Shown one piece after another: positions 17,850 to 26,512 of a DNA stretch of 64,000 nucleotides. Position numbers and translations under genes: made by a program. Source of the stretch: Mayfieldus sp963841445 (GTDB taxonomy: Bacteria; Actinomycetota; Thermoleophilia; Solirubrobacterales; 70-9); NCBI GenBank assembly GCA_963841445.1, contig CAWJCP010000002.1:1426001-1490000 (forward strand), given 5' to 3'. The notes under the pieces are model-generated. The model was not told the origin of the DNA. It saw only the letters and a program-made list of their open reading frames with translations, and did not search any database. Within the stretch, counting starts at the first letter, position 1. Each line of letters opens with the position of its first letter.

Positions 17850-19031
17850 GTGCCTGAGTACACGCTGAAGATCCGCCGCTTCCAGCCGGAGTCCGGCCGA
17901 GGACCGTTCTGGGAGGAGTTCAAGGTCGAGCTCGAGGAGTCGCTGTCGGTGCTCGACGGGATCCTCCAGGCCAGGGACCGCGAGGACGGGACCCTCGCCG
18001 TGCGCTGCTCCTGCCGAGCGGCGATCTGCGGCTCCTGCGGGACGAAGATCAACGGCCAGTCGACCCTGGCCTGCAAGACCCAGATCGGTCACGCCCACGC
18101 GGCGGCCAACCGGCGCAATGGGGGCGACGAGCCAATCGTCGTCGAGCCGATGGCGAACATGCCGGTGATCAAGGACCTGGTGATCGACCAGGAAGTCGGC
18201 CACTGGTCAAAGATCCGCCGCGTCACCCCCTGGCTGCTTCCCCACGGCGAGCCGCCGGAGCGCGAGTACATCGTTCCACCCGAGTCGATGATCGACGTCA
18301 CCCAGTCGATGGCCTGCATCCAGTGCGGCGCCTGCGTTTCGTCCTGTCTCTCGATGGAGGCCGACCCCGATTTCATCGGCCCGGCGGCGCTCGCGAAGGC
18401 CTACCGCTTCGTCGGCGATCCGCGTGACGCGGAGAGGCACGAGCGGCTGCACGACCTGGCCCAGGACCCGCACGGGATCTACGACTGCACCCACTGCTTC
18501 AGCTGCATCGACGCCTGCCCGAAGGGGGTCGCCCCGATGGACCAGATCATGCGTCTGCGCCGCCTTGCGACCCGCGACGAGGGAATCGACGACGTCAACA
18601 ACGGCCATCGCCACGAAGCGGCGTTCACGAAGATCATCGAGCGCAAGGGAACCCTCGACGAGGCGATGCTTCTGCAGGAGTCCTACGCGCAGGGCATCAA
18701 GGGCAAGCTGAAGCCGAGCAAGGGCGCGATCACCGGCCTGCTCGGCTCGATCCCGACCGCGATCCGCGGCCTGCGAACCGGCAAGATGCGCTCGCTGCCG
18801 AAGCTGATCCCCGGCGTGCACCCGAAGCTGCCAGGCGGCGCCCAGGACGAGGTCCAGGAGATCTACGCCCATGCCGAAGGGCACGGTGAGGAGCTGAACC
18901 TCTACATCAAGGGCGAGGGCGGCGAGGAGGACGAGGGCCAGGCCGAGTCGCAGACCGGCGCCCAGGCCAAAGACGAGCCAACTCCGGAGGCCGCGGTCGA
19001 GCCCGAGCCCGACGAGGAGGGGGACGCCTGA
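17850..19031 (+). CDS. sdhB: Succinate dehydrogenase iron-sulfur subunit with long acidic extension
   Basis: Transfers electrons from SdhA through three iron-sulfur clusters. The [2Fe-2S] set is CSCRAAICGSCG...LAC (about residues 50-74). The second set is CIQCGACVSSC and the third CTHCFSCIDACPKGVAP. Classic SdhB ends near residue 240. Here a conserved region (RKGTLDEAMLLQESYAQGIKG, then IPTAIRGLRTGKM) and an acidic Glu-rich tail continue to residue 393, as in SdhB proteins that pair with a CCG-type subunit. The start is GTG at 17850. Its stop overlaps the next ATG by one base, so the complex subunits are translationally coupled. Confidence 0.94.
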   Translation: MPEYTLKIRRFQPESGRGPFWEEFKVELEESLSVLDGILQARDREDGTLAVRCSCRAAICGSCGTKINGQSTLACKTQIGHAHAAANRRNGGDEPIVVEPMANMPVIKDLVIDQEVGHWSKIRRVTPWLLPHGEPPEREYIVPPESMIDVTQSMACIQCGACVSSCLSMEADPDFIGPAALAKAYRFVGDPRDAERHERLHDLAQDPHGIYDCTHCFSCIDACPKGVAPMDQIMRLRRLATRDEGIDDVNNGHRHEAAFTKIIERKGTLDEAMLLQESYAQGIKGKLKPSKGAITGLLGSIPTAIRGLRTGKMRSLPKLIPGVHPKLPGGAQDEVQEIYAHAEGHGEELNLYIKGEGGEEDEGQAESQTGAQAKDEPTPEAAVEPEPDEEGDA

Positions 19032-19939
19032 TGCCCGACCTCAAGGTCGCCTACTGGCCCGGCTGCGTCTCGCGCGGCTTCACCCCCGAGCTGCACGGCT
19101 CGATGGCGCTTGTCGCCGAGCGGCTCGGCATTGAGCTGGTCGAGCTCGACCGCGCCAACTGCTGCGGGGCAGGGGTCATCGCCGAGCACAACCAGGAGCT
19201 CGCCGACACGCTCAACGCCCGCACCTTCGCGCTCGCCCAGCAGACCGGCCTGCAGATGATGAACATCTGCTCGACCTGCCAGGGGGCGCAGTCGGAGTGC
19301 CAGCAACGGCTCGACGCCGACTCCGCCTACCGCGCCCATATCAACGAGACGCTCTCCGGGGCCGGACTCGAATACCGCAAGGACGAGGACGGCTGGACGA
19401 ACAAGAACTTCCTCTGGCTGCTGGTCGAGGACTACGGGCTCGACGAGCTGAAGGCGAAGGTCCAGCGGCCGCTCTCCGGCCTACGAGTCGGGCCGTTCTA
19501 CGGCTGCTACGTGGTGCGGCCCAAGCACCGGCTTGGCTACGAGGAACATCCCGAGCGCGACCTCTACCTCGAGCAGGTGATCGAGGCGCTTGGCGGCGAG
19601 GTGGTCGAGTACGACGGCGCCCGCAAGTGCTGCGGCTTCCCCGTGATCACGCTGAACCGCGAGACCTCGCTGCGTCAGGCCGGCACCCACATCGGCGACG
19701 CCCTCGACGCCGAGGCCGACTGCCTGGTAACGCCCTGCCCGCTCTGCCATCTCAACCTCGACATGCAGCAGCCCGAGGCGGCGAAGGTGGTCGACCGCGA
19801 CCTCGGCCTGGCGGTGCTGCACCTACCGCAGCTGGTCGGTCTGGCGCTCGGCTACGAGCCCAAGGAGCTGGGGATGGGCAAGCACATCGCCTCGACCGGC
19901 TGGGTGGAGCAGCGGCTCGGCGAGCTGGCTGCGGCGTAG
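19031..19939 (+). CDS. CCG-domain subunit of succinate:quinone oxidoreductase (SdhE/HdrB-like)
   Basis: A cysteine-rich HdrB-like protein of 302 residues with two CCG domains. The first has RANCCGAGVI and CSTCQGA, the second ARKCCGFPVITL and TPCPLCHLNLD, matching CX(n)CCG X(n)CXXC. In type-E (non-classical) succinate or fumarate reductases such a subunit replaces the membrane anchors SdhC/SdhD. No classic haem-binding anchor genes are present here, which supports this assignment. The protein may bind the membrane by amphipathic helices and carry electrons to quinone. It overlaps sdhB by one base. Confidence 0.88.
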   Translation: MPDLKVAYWPGCVSRGFTPELHGSMALVAERLGIELVELDRANCCGAGVIAEHNQELADTLNARTFALAQQTGLQMMNICSTCQGAQSECQQRLDADSAYRAHINETLSGAGLEYRKDEDGWTNKNFLWLLVEDYGLDELKAKVQRPLSGLRVGPFYGCYVVRPKHRLGYEEHPERDLYLEQVIEALGGEVVEYDGARKCCGFPVITLNRETSLRQAGTHIGDALDAEADCLVTPCPLCHLNLDMQQPEAAKVVDRDLGLAVLHLPQLVGLALGYEPKELGMGKHIASTGWVEQRLGELAAA

Positions 19940-19949
19940 GAATACCTCT

Positions 19950-20500
19950 GAATGGCTTGCGGCGGCCTTCGGCCGCCTGACCGTGATGTTGGGCCGGTGC
20001 CGTAGGCGCCGGCAGGTGCTGGTCAGGGCAAAGCCCGCACTTGGTTCTGCCGCTCCACTTCGTTGCGCGGCCCAACCCATGACCTGCGGCGGCCTTCGGC
20101 CAGGTCAGGCGGCCTTCGGCTGCCTGACCTGCGACTGCCGCTCCACTTTCGTTTCGCGGCCCAACACATAGGGGGAGCGGGCGGGCTAGTCGCAGGCGAG
20201 GCCCCGGGGATCCTGCGACGCCCGGCTCCCGATGCGCCCGGTCGCACGGCCTCGGAGGACAGGCGACTCCTTGACCGGCGGCGTGCTGCCGCCCGAGGAA
20301 GGTAGGCGTTGCGACGGACGAGGAATAGCTTGGGGCCGCTACGCGACCTGACTTGCACCTGCGGCGACACTTTGTGTCGCCGCCGATCACAACCCTGCCG
20401 CTCCACTTCGTTTCGCGGCCTTGAACAAATAACTTGCGGCGACCTTCGGTCGCCTGACATGCCCCTGCCGCTCCACTTCGTTTCGCGGCCTTGAACAAGT
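19950..20500. repeat. Dense cluster of repeat family A and short-loop hairpins
   Basis: Four copies of CTGCCGCTCCACTTCGTTTC-GCGGCC, with small variations, lie at 20047-20072, 20135-20161, 20395-20420 and 20465-20490. Between them stand hairpins such as GGCGGCC-TTC-GGCCGCC, GGCGACACTTTGTGTCGCC and GCGACC-TTC-GGTCGC, each followed by CTGAC or a close variant. At 20160-20340 a non-repeat island contains GTCGCAGG...CCTGCGAC and GCGGCGTGCTGCCGC. No convincing protein is encoded. Long open frames here are artefacts of the repeated GC-rich units. Confidence 0.75.
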
Positions 20501-20773
20501 TAAGCGACCGGGGGTGACGTTCAGCCTGTCGCGCGTAGCCTGCGCACTTAAAGCTTTCTCGTCACCTGTCGAGCGAAGTCACCGCCGGCTTCAGCGGGTT
20601 TCTTCTCTCTCCCAGTCGCAGAGGCCACCCTAGCCCGGCTTGTTACCCCTGTCCATGGGTGGGCCGCGACGGATCTCGCATCTTGCGCGGAAATGCGAGC
20701 CAGAGGTGGGGACCACTGCAGGCGCCCCGCCGAGGACGGGTGCACGTGCATGGAACCGGCCGATCCCACGTGC
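20501..20773. other. Intergenic stretch without a recognisable gene
   Basis: About 270 bases between the repeat cluster and the 3' end of the antiporter gene. I looked for riboswitch cores, tRNA arms and small genes on both strands and found none I can name. Some GC-rich dyads are present (CGCCGGCTTCAGCGGG, CCTGTCCATGGGTGGGCC). Confidence 0.5.
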
Positions 20774-21958
20774 TCACTGCATGCGTCTCTCGATCCAGCG
20801 GGCCCCGACCGTATCGGTGAGCCCGTGAGCGACGATCGAAACGAGGATCGCGAACGCGGCGATGTCGAACACGGTCGAGCGATCCGGCGCCTGCGATTGG
20901 AGGACGAACAGCGCAAAGAGCATCGACGCCACACCCTTCGGCCCGAACCAGGCGATGAACGCGAGCTGCGGCCTCGGCATTCGCCCGCGCAGGAACGAGA
21001 TCCCGATCGCAGCCGGTCGCGCGATCAGCAGCAGGAAGGGGATGAAGACGAAAAGCCGCCAGATGTCCCCCTCGTAGCCGGTCGCCACGATCAGCGCCCC
21101 GAAGACGAAGAATGTGAGCGCCTGGAAGATCGAGCTCACGTTCTCGGCGAACTCGACGAACGCCTCCGGGACCTCGTGCTCGGCCAGGCCCATGACGATG
21201 CCGGCGACGAAGGCGGCGATCAGCCCGTTGCCGACAGTGACATCGGCGAGGCCGAATGCGGCGAGGCCGAATCCAAGCGCGAATATGCCCTCATATCGCG
21301 CCGTCAGCCCGCCGCCGGGCAGGTGGCGATGGAGTCGCCCGCCAAGCAGCCCGAGCACGATTCCGACCAGAGCCCCGAACGCGGCCTCACCGAGCAGCTT
21401 CGCCCCCGCCGTGCCGGCGTCTCCCCCCGGCGCGGCAAGGACCAGGAAGAAGAGCACGAAGGGAAGCGCCAGGCCGTCGTTGAGGCCGGATTCGAGGTTG
21501 AGGACGTGGCGGACCAGGGAGGGGACCCGCTGGGAGGTGACCACGCTCGAGGTCACGACCGGGTCGGTCGGGGTGAGGATGGCCGCCAGAAGCAGCGCCT
21601 CTGCCCAACTCAGCTCGGGAAAGATGGCCTTCCCGGCGAGGCCGAGCAGAAGCAGCGTGATCGGCATGGCGACGACGATCGCCCGCGTCACCGGCCCCCA
21701 GTGCAGGCGCAGCAGCTCGCGCTCGACGAAGAGCCCATCCGAGAACAGGGTCAGGATCAGCGCCAGCTCGATCAGCTCGATGATCGAGGGATCCCTGGGG
21801 TCGACCTGGACCACGTCGAGCTCGGCCAGCACGATGCCGAGGACGACCGATAGGACGGAGGTCGAGAGCACCGTTCCCCGCATCACGCCCGAGAGGGCCG
21901 CCGACACGGCGAGCAGGCTTCCAATCAGAAGCACGGCGGTCCCGAAGTCGATGTTCAT
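20774..21958 (-). CDS. Cation:proton antiporter (CPA1/NhaP type)
   Basis: A 394-residue membrane protein with about 12-13 hydrophobic segments. Signature sites of the CPA1 group are ILTPTDPVVTSSV (about residue 127) and LESGLNDGLALPFV, where the ND pair carries the ion-binding aspartate. The later arginine/lysine region is FGPKGVASMLF. It exchanges Na+ or K+ for protons and serves pH and ion homeostasis. No regulatory TrkA domain is fused at the C-terminus. It is divergent from the next transporter gene, about 170 bases away. Confidence 0.88.
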   Translation of the reverse strand: MNIDFGTAVLLIGSLLAVSAALSGVMRGTVLSTSVLSVVLGIVLAELDVVQVDPRDPSIIELIELALILTLFSDGLFVERELLRLHWGPVTRAIVVAMPITLLLLGLAGKAIFPELSWAEALLLAAILTPTDPVVTSSVVTSQRVPSLVRHVLNLESGLNDGLALPFVLFFLVLAAPGGDAGTAGAKLLGEAAFGALVGIVLGLLGGRLHRHLPGGGLTARYEGIFALGFGLAAFGLADVTVGNGLIAAFVAGIVMGLAEHEVPEAFVEFAENVSSIFQALTFFVFGALIVATGYEGDIWRLFVFIPFLLLIARPAAIGISFLRGRMPRPQLAFIAWFGPKGVASMLFALFVLQSQAPDRSTVFDIAAFAILVSIVAHGLTDTVGARWIERRMQ

Positions 21959-22126
21959 CTAGGCATCGATGTTCGTGTAGGGGCTTTCGCGTATCGAGAA
22001 CGGGGATGTAGCCTTGACGACTGGTGTGCCGGGAAGACTGGTCGGCGAGCTGACCGGCATGCCCATCCTTCCAACACTCCGCGCTGTTCGCGGGCACCAA
22101 GCGCCCGAGCGGGCGCAGCAGCTCTG

Positions 22127-23402
22127 ATGGCGATCGCAATCGCCACCTTCGTGCTGGTGCTCGTCGTGGTCGCCACCGAGCGGGTGCACCGGACCAAGAT
22201 CGCCCTGCTCGGCGCGGCAGCTGGTCGTCCTATTCGTGGGCGGCTTCACGCAGGACAACGCGATCGAGGCAATCGACTTCAACACGATCGGCCTGCTCGC
22301 TGGGATGATGATCCTCGTTTACCTGACCCAGCAGACCGGGATCTACGACTACATCGCGATCCGGGCCGGTCAGCTGTCCGGGGGGCGACCGTTCGCGGTC
22401 GTGATGAGCATGGCGGCGACCACGGCTGTGCTCTCTGCCTTCCTGGACAACCTGACGACGATCCTGCTGGTCGTCCCGATCACCTTCCTGCTTGCCGACG
22501 CGCTTGACATCGACCCGGTGCCGCTGGTGATCATCGAGGTGATCGCGTCCAACATCGGCGGCACGGCGACGCTGATCGGCGATCCACCGAACATCATCAT
22601 CGCCGGGGCGACCGGGCTGAGCTTCAATGCGTTCATCGTCAACCTCGCTCCGATCGTCGCAATCGTCTTCATCGCGGTGATCCCGCTCCTCTACCTTTGG
22701 TATCGCCCGCGCCTCCAGATCGAGGAAACGGACCGTCGCTACGTGATGGACCTCGATGCATCGGCCTCGATCCGCGATCCCGCCGAGCTGCGCAGGACCG
22801 GTCCGATCCTGCTCTTGACGATCCTCGCCTTCTTTGCTCACCAGGCCCTTCACATCGAGCCGGCGACGGTCGCGCTCACCGGTGCCGCTGTTGCCCTGCT
22901 GGTGACCAACGTCGAGCTCGAGAAGGCGCTCTCGAAGATCGAATGGCCGACGCTCTTCTTCTTCGTCGCCCTTTTCGTCATGGTCGGCGCGCTGCGCGCG
23001 ACCGGAGCGATCGCGGAGGTGGCGGATGCGGTCAAGGACCTGACCGGCGGCGAGCGCACCGCCGAGCTGCTCGGGATCTCCTGGACGGCTGCGGTGGGCT
23101 CGGCCGTGGTCGACAACATCCCCTTCACTACGGCGATGATTCCGGTCGTCCAGGACCTGCAGCGAGGGGCGGGGGCGCAGGGTGACGACGCCTACTGGTG
23201 GGCGCTTTCGTTGGGCGCCTGCCTGGGCGGCAACGCCACGATCATCGCGGCCGGCGCGAACGTCGCCGCGGCCGGATTGACCGAGCGGGCGGGGCGCCCG
23301 ATCGGCTTCGTGGCCTTCCTGCGCATAGGCTTGCCGGCGACCCTGATCTCGATTCTGCTATCGAGCGCCTACATCGTGGTGCGCTATGTGTTGTTCAGCT
23401 GA
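22127..23402 (+). CDS. ArsB/NhaD-type ion transporter, apparent frameshift near N-terminus
   Basis: An ion transporter superfamily protein with about 11 membrane segments. Paired re-entrant motifs are AFLDNLTTILLVVPITFL and GGTATLIGDPPNIIIAGATG in the first half, and VVDNIPFTTAMIPVV and GACLGGNATIIAAGANVAAA in the second. These are typical of ArsB/NhaD (arsenite or Na+/H+ transport). The natural start MAIAIATFVLVLVVVATERV is at 22127, but the frame changes near 22221. One extra base in GCGGCAGCTGG separates IALLGAA from LVVLFVGGFTQ. From 22236 onward the gene is intact. The downstream CBS protein probably regulates it. Substrate uncertain. Confidence 0.82.
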
Positions 23403-23408
23403 GCGGCG

Positions 23409-23873
23409 ATGCCAGAGTCGATAGTCAAGAACACGATCCGCGAGATCGAGCCCCTCTCCGCAGACGACCCGGTCGGCGAGGCCGCCCGCCGGGTGATCGA
23501 GGCGGGGCTGCCGGGCCTGCCGGCGGTCGAGGAGGATGGCAGCTTCGCCGGGATCTTCGGCGAGCGGGAGTTCATGGCCGCCCTCTTCCCCGGCTACTTC
23601 GGGGAGCTGGCTTCGGCGGCGATGATCTCGAGGACGATGGACGAAGCGATCGAGCGCCGTGAGAGCTGCCGCGAGGACCCGATCCGCAAGTACCTGACCA
23701 CCGATCACGTGTTGCTCGAGGACGACTACTCCGATACCCAGCTCGCCGAGATCTTCCTCCATCATCGCGTCCTCGTCGTTCCGCTCGCCAGCCGGGGCAG
23801 GGTGCACGCCGTCGTCACCCGCGGCGACTTCTTCGAAGCGCTGGCGGGCAAGCTGGGCGTGGCGCGCCGCTAG
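23409..23873 (+). CDS. CBS-domain-pair protein
   Basis: A 154-residue soluble protein consisting of a CBS pair: IREIEPLSADDPVGEAARRV with GLPGLPAVEEDGSFAGIFGE, then DHVLLEDDYSDTQLAEIF with HRVLVVPLASRGRVHAVVT. CBS pairs bind adenosine nucleotides and gate partner proteins. It begins six bases after the transporter stop, so it is almost certainly its regulatory partner expressed from the same mRNA. A hairpin terminator follows it. Confidence 0.82.
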   Translation: MPESIVKNTIREIEPLSADDPVGEAARRVIEAGLPGLPAVEEDGSFAGIFGEREFMAALFPGYFGELASAAMISRTMDEAIERRESCREDPIRKYLTTDHVLLEDDYSDTQLAEIFLHHRVLVVPLASRGRVHAVVTRGDFFEALAGKLGVARR

Positions 23874-23883
23874 CTGCGCCGCC

Positions 23884-23920
23884 GGTCAACTTCCTCCTCC
23901 TATGCGGGAGGAAACTGACC
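23884..23920. terminator. Bidirectional terminator-like hairpin
   Basis: GGTCAACTTCCTCC pairs with GGAGGAAACTGACC around the loop TCCTATGCG. It sits between the convergent CBS and asd genes. The stem has a two-base internal mismatch and there is no T-tract. Confidence 0.6.
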
Positions 23921-23955
23921 CACCTGATCTGGTCAGGCCGGCGGCAAGAGGTGCC

Positions 23956-24987
23956 TCAGCCGCCGATCAGGCCACGCTCGGCGAGCAGCTCGGCGATCTG
24001 CACCGCGTTGGTGGCGGCGCCCTTGCGCAGGTTGTCGCCGACGATCCAGAGGTTGAGGCAGCGCTCGCGGCTGGGGTCGCGGCGGATCCGGCCGACGAGG
24101 ACGTCGTCGCGCCCGGCGGCGTCGGTCGCCAGCGGGTAAATGCCGCCGGCCGGGTCATCGACCACCGTGACCCCGGGCGCCGAGCCGAGCAGCTCGCGGC
24201 AATCCTCGGGGGCGAGGTCGTCGGTCGTCTCGACGTTGACCGATTGCGAATGGCCGGTGAAGACGGGCACCCGGACGCAGGTCGCGGAGATCCCGAGCTC
24301 CTCGCCGACTCCGAGAATCTTGCGCGTCTCGGCGATCATCTTGCGCTCCTCGGTCGTGTAGTCATCGCCGTCCTTGAAGACCTCGACCTGAGGAAGCGCG
24401 TTGAATGCGATCGGGTGGGGATAGACGCTCGCACGCGGCTCGGCGCCCTCGAGCACGGCCCGGGTCTGCTCGCGCAGCTCCTCGACCGCGCTTTGGCCGG
24501 TGCCCGAGACCGACTGGTAGGTGGAGACGACGATGCGGTCGATCCCGACCTGGTGGTGGATCGGGGCCAGGGCGACGACCATCTGCATCGTCGAGCAGTT
24601 CGGGTTGGCGATGATGCCGTTGTGCGAGGAGGCGGCATCGGGGTTGATCTCCGGGATCACCAGCGGGACGTCGTCGTTCATGCGGAAGAAGCTCGTGTTG
24701 TCGACCACGACCGCGCCATGCTCGACCAGCCGCGGCGCCCATTCGGCGCTCACCGTGCCGCCCGCCGAGGAGAGCACCAGGTCGAGCCCGTCGATCGCGT
24801 CGGCGGCGAGCCGCCGGCACTCGAGGACGCTGCCGTTGAAGGGAAGCTCGCGGCCGGCCGACCGCTCTGAGGCATACGGGACGACCTCGCGGGCCGGGAA
24901 GTCGCGCTCGGCGAGCACCTCGAGGATCGTCGTGCCGACCGCTCCGGTGGCGCCCACGACGCCGACTCGGTAGCCGTCAGGTTGCAT
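23956..24987 (-). CDS. asd: Aspartate-semialdehyde dehydrogenase
   Basis: Reduces aspartyl phosphate to aspartate semialdehyde, the second step toward lysine (diaminopimelate), threonine and methionine. It has 343 residues. The NADP site is VGVVGATGAVGTTILEVL (residues 8-25). The catalytic cysteine is in IANPNCSTMQMV and the catalytic histidine in RVPVFTGHSQSVNVE. A frame extension upstream (to 25128) overlaps the aspartate kinase coding sequence and is not natural. I chose ATG 24987, which overlaps the end of lysC by 11 bases, so the two are translationally coupled. Confidence 0.95.
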   Translation of the reverse strand: MQPDGYRVGVVGATGAVGTTILEVLAERDFPAREVVPYASERSAGRELPFNGSVLECRRLAADAIDGLDLVLSSAGGTVSAEWAPRLVEHGAVVVDNTSFFRMNDDVPLVIPEINPDAASSHNGIIANPNCSTMQMVVALAPIHHQVGIDRIVVSTYQSVSGTGQSAVEELREQTRAVLEGAEPRASVYPHPIAFNALPQVEVFKDGDDYTTEERKMIAETRKILGVGEELGISATCVRVPVFTGHSQSVNVETTDDLAPEDCRELLGSAPGVTVVDDPAGGIYPLATDAAGRDDVLVGRIRRDPSRERCLNLWIVGDNLRKGAATNAVQIAELLAERGLIGG

Positions 24988-26332
24988 CTGGGGCTCTTCC
25001 CGGCACGTCATCGGCCTCGCCGTTGCCGCTCGCGACCGCGCTAGCTCCCGGCTCGACGGTCGGACGGTGCTGCTGGCCCATCGGGTCCTCGCGGCGAACC
25101 GCGTCGGAGTCGAGCTCGAAGGCCTCATGAAGAGCCTTCACCGCGTCTGCGACGCGGTCGGCGCCGACAACGCAGGAGATCTTGATCGGCGAGGTGGAGA
25201 TCATCTCGATGTTGATCTCGTTTCCGCCCAGGGTCGCGAAGACCTTCGCGGCGACGCCTGGATGGCTGCGCATCCCGGCGCCGACAATCGAGACCTTGCC
25301 GATCCGCTCGTCGGTCTCGATCCCGGCGCTGACGCCGTCGAGGCCGTCGATCACCTCGCGGGCGGTCTGGAGGTCGGTGCGCTCGACCGTGAACGAGAGG
25401 TCAGCGAGGGCGTCCTCGGAAACCGGCTCGTTCTGGATGATCATGTCGACGTTGACGTTCGACTCGGCGAGGGCGCTGAAGATCCGCCCGGCGACGCCGG
25501 GCTCGTCGCGGACCCCGGTCAGGGTGACTCGCGCCTCCCCATCGGAGTGGGTTACGGCTGTGACCATTGGGCGTTCCATCGTCTCGTCCTCGGGCAAGAC
25601 GAGGGTACCGGGGCCATCCTCGAAAGAGCTGCGGCAGTGGATCCGCACGCGGTGGTTTCGCGCGTACTCGACCGAGCGCAGCTGCAGCACCTTCGCGCCC
25701 GAGGCCGACATCTCCAGCATCTCCTCGTAGGAGAGGATCGCGAGCTTGCGCGCCGACGCCACGATGCGCGGATCGGCGCTGAACACCCCGGCGACGTCGG
25801 TGTAGATCTCGCACACACCGGCGCCCAGTGCGGCAGCCAGCGCGACCGCGGTGGTGTCGGAGCCGCCGCGTCCCAAGGTGGTGACGTCGTGGCTGTCGGT
25901 GGAGACGCCCTGAAAACCGGCGACCAGGACGATGCGGTCCTCGTCGAGCGCCTCGCGGATCCGGTCCGCGCGCACGTCGATGATCCGCGCCTTGGTGTGC
26001 GAGGCATCGGTCACGATCCCGGCCTGCGACCCGGTCAGCGAGATCGCCTCGTGGCCCATGTCGTGGATCGCCATCGCGCATAGCGCGCAGGAGATCCGCT
26101 CCCCGGTCGAGAGCAGCATGTCGAGCTCGCGCGGCTTCGGGCGAGCCGAGATCTCGTAGGCCATCTCGGTCAGCTCGTCGGTCGTCTTGCCGCGCGCCGA
26201 GAGCACCGCGACGATCCGGCTGCCCCCCTCGCGCCCGGCGACGATCCGCTGCGCGGCGCGCAGGATCTGCTCCGGGCCGGCCACCGAGGTGCCGCCGAAC
26301 TTCATAACCACGATGTCGCTGCTTGCGTCCAT
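24977..26332 (-). CDS. lysC: Aspartate kinase
   Basis: Phosphorylates aspartate in the first step of the aspartate pathway. MKFGGTSVAGPEQI is the nucleotide/substrate signature at residues 10-23. Other kinase motifs are LLSTGERISCAL, GFQGVSTDSHDVTTLGRGGSD and DVAGVFSADPRIV. Two C-terminal ACT domains (ARVTLTGVRDEPGVAGRIF and KVSIVGAGMRSHPGVAAKVF) bind lysine or threonine for feedback control. An extra hydrophilic C-terminal tail of about 40 residues is poorly conserved. It forms an operon with asd. Confidence 0.95.
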   Translation of the reverse strand: MDASSDIVVMKFGGTSVAGPEQILRAAQRIVAGREGGSRIVAVLSARGKTTDELTEMAYEISARPKPRELDMLLSTGERISCALCAMAIHDMGHEAISLTGSQAGIVTDASHTKARIIDVRADRIREALDEDRIVLVAGFQGVSTDSHDVTTLGRGGSDTTAVALAAALGAGVCEIYTDVAGVFSADPRIVASARKLAILSYEEMLEMSASGAKVLQLRSVEYARNHRVRIHCRSSFEDGPGTLVLPEDETMERPMVTAVTHSDGEARVTLTGVRDEPGVAGRIFSALAESNVNVDMIIQNEPVSEDALADLSFTVERTDLQTAREVIDGLDGVSAGIETDERIGKVSIVGAGMRSHPGVAAKVFATLGGNEINIEMISTSPIKISCVVGADRVADAVKALHEAFELDSDAVRREDPMGQQHRPTVEPGASAVASGNGEADDVPGRAPDAT

Positions 26333-26485
26333 AGCTCGAGCTCAGGATATGGGCGTCTCCACCCCACACCCCGCTCGGACTGATGGATTCTGCCCCCTAT
26401 AGGGGCCGAAAAGCATCAGCGCCGGGGAAGGGCATCGGCGCGGCGGCATAGCCGGGCGGAGGAGGTGACGCAGCTCACAGACGCC

Positions 26486-26507
26486 GATATATCCTGGCGA
26501 TATATAT
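26486..26507. promoter_or_regulatory. AT-rich palindromic site at PadR promoter, probable operator
   Basis: GATATATC (26486-26493) and GATATATA (26499-26506) stand 13 bases apart in otherwise GC-rich DNA, ending six bases before the GTG start at 26513. PadR proteins bind ATAT-rich dyads of this kind, so this probably overlaps the promoter and serves autoregulation. Confidence 0.55.
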
Positions 26508-26512
26508 GGGCC

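Noticed and set aside
19752..20498. Long minus-strand open frame over the repeat cluster
   Set aside because: It is built from translated repeat units (repeated ..KWSG..EGRR..) and overlaps the CCG subunit gene; no protein family pattern.
20501..20773. Possible riboswitch (c-di-AMP or cobalamin type) near the antiporter
   Set aside because: Core motifs could not be aligned, and the segment is downstream, not upstream, of the antiporter gene.
24988..25128. Upstream extension of asd
   Set aside because: It overlaps the conserved C-terminus of aspartate kinase; the family start is MQPDGYRVGVVG at 24987.
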